From Rhodocyclaceae bacterium (GTDB lineage Bacteria; Pseudomonadota; Gammaproteobacteria; Burkholderiales; Rhodocyclaceae): DNA of 39,692 nt. Shown here in pieces: positions 39,682 through 39,692 of the stretch (positions are counted from its first letter, which is position 1; each line of letters starts with the position of its first letter). Below the pieces are notes generated by a model that saw only the letters and a list, made by a program, of their open reading frames with translations, did not search any database and had not been told where the DNA came from. The position numbers and the translations under genes are program-made. The stretch is taken from the NCBI GenBank assembly GCA_905339315.1, contig CAJPFL010000041.1:1-39692 (forward strand), written 5' to 3'.

Positions 39682-39692
39682 CCTCCTCCGTT

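Overview
The window is an ordinary, gene-dense stretch of a GC-rich Gram-negative chromosome. Gene order and protein character point to a betaproteobacterium, probably Rhodocyclales-like: a tRNA Gly-Cys-Leu trio, an mltG-tmk-holB-pilZ-tatD-ankyrin run, a guaBA pair, ratA-rnfH opposite smpB, and one very long rpsB-to-trmH series. This placement rests on gene content and order only; no database search was made. No insertion sequence, prophage, CRISPR array, rRNA gene or defence island was seen, and no stretch over 300 bases lacks a gene.

Layout. 1-352: three tRNA genes on the plus strand. 487-4954 (minus): mltG, tmk, holB, pilZ, tatD and a secreted ankyrin-repeat protein, transcribed leftwards. 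5031-6851 (plus): ygfZ and a TANGO2/NRDE-family gene. 6841-7801 (minus): tadA and an L,D-transpeptidase-fold protein without a signal peptide. 7883-8650 (plus): a fumarylacetoacetase-family hydrolase. 8657-11703 (minus): guaB-guaA behind a good sigma-70 promoter. 11775-12221 (plus): a small secreted DUF4124 protein. 12239-13483: ratA-rnfH (minus) divergent from smpB (plus). 13473-29781 (minus): rpsB, tsf, pyrH, frr, uppS, cdsA, dxr, rseP, bamA, skp, lpxD, fabZ, lpxA, lpxB, rnhB, a SpoU-type methyltransferase, nfeD and a slipin gene. 29968-33368 (plus): map and glnD. 33359-35056 (minus): ispD-ispF-thpR. 35102-37652 (plus): a DUF4010/MgtC-like membrane protein and an aspartate/aromatic aminotransferase ending in a clear terminator. 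37696-39507 (minus): a large AsmA-like membrane protein with an unusual N-terminal domain. 39606-39681: tRNA-Asn with its own promoter.

The long minus-strand series links translation (S2, EF-Ts, ribosome recycling factor), UMP kinase, undecaprenyl-diphosphate, CDP-diacylglycerol and MEP isoprenoid synthesis, site-2 proteolysis, outer-membrane protein assembly (BamA, Skp) and lipid A synthesis (LpxD, FabZ, LpxA, LpxB). It is essentially a cell-envelope growth unit. Three MEP-pathway genes are present in two places (dxr; ispD-ispF).

Nothing here looks like an undescribed multi-gene system. The points most worth a second look are: a structured rpsB mRNA leader starting at a near-consensus promoter; the N-terminal-domain/AsmA fusion; the signal-less L,D-transpeptidase-fold protein beside tadA; a 45-bp symmetric divergent promoter between ispD and the DUF4010 gene that predicts leaderless mRNAs; and three tail-to-tail gene pairs overlapping by 10-11 bases.
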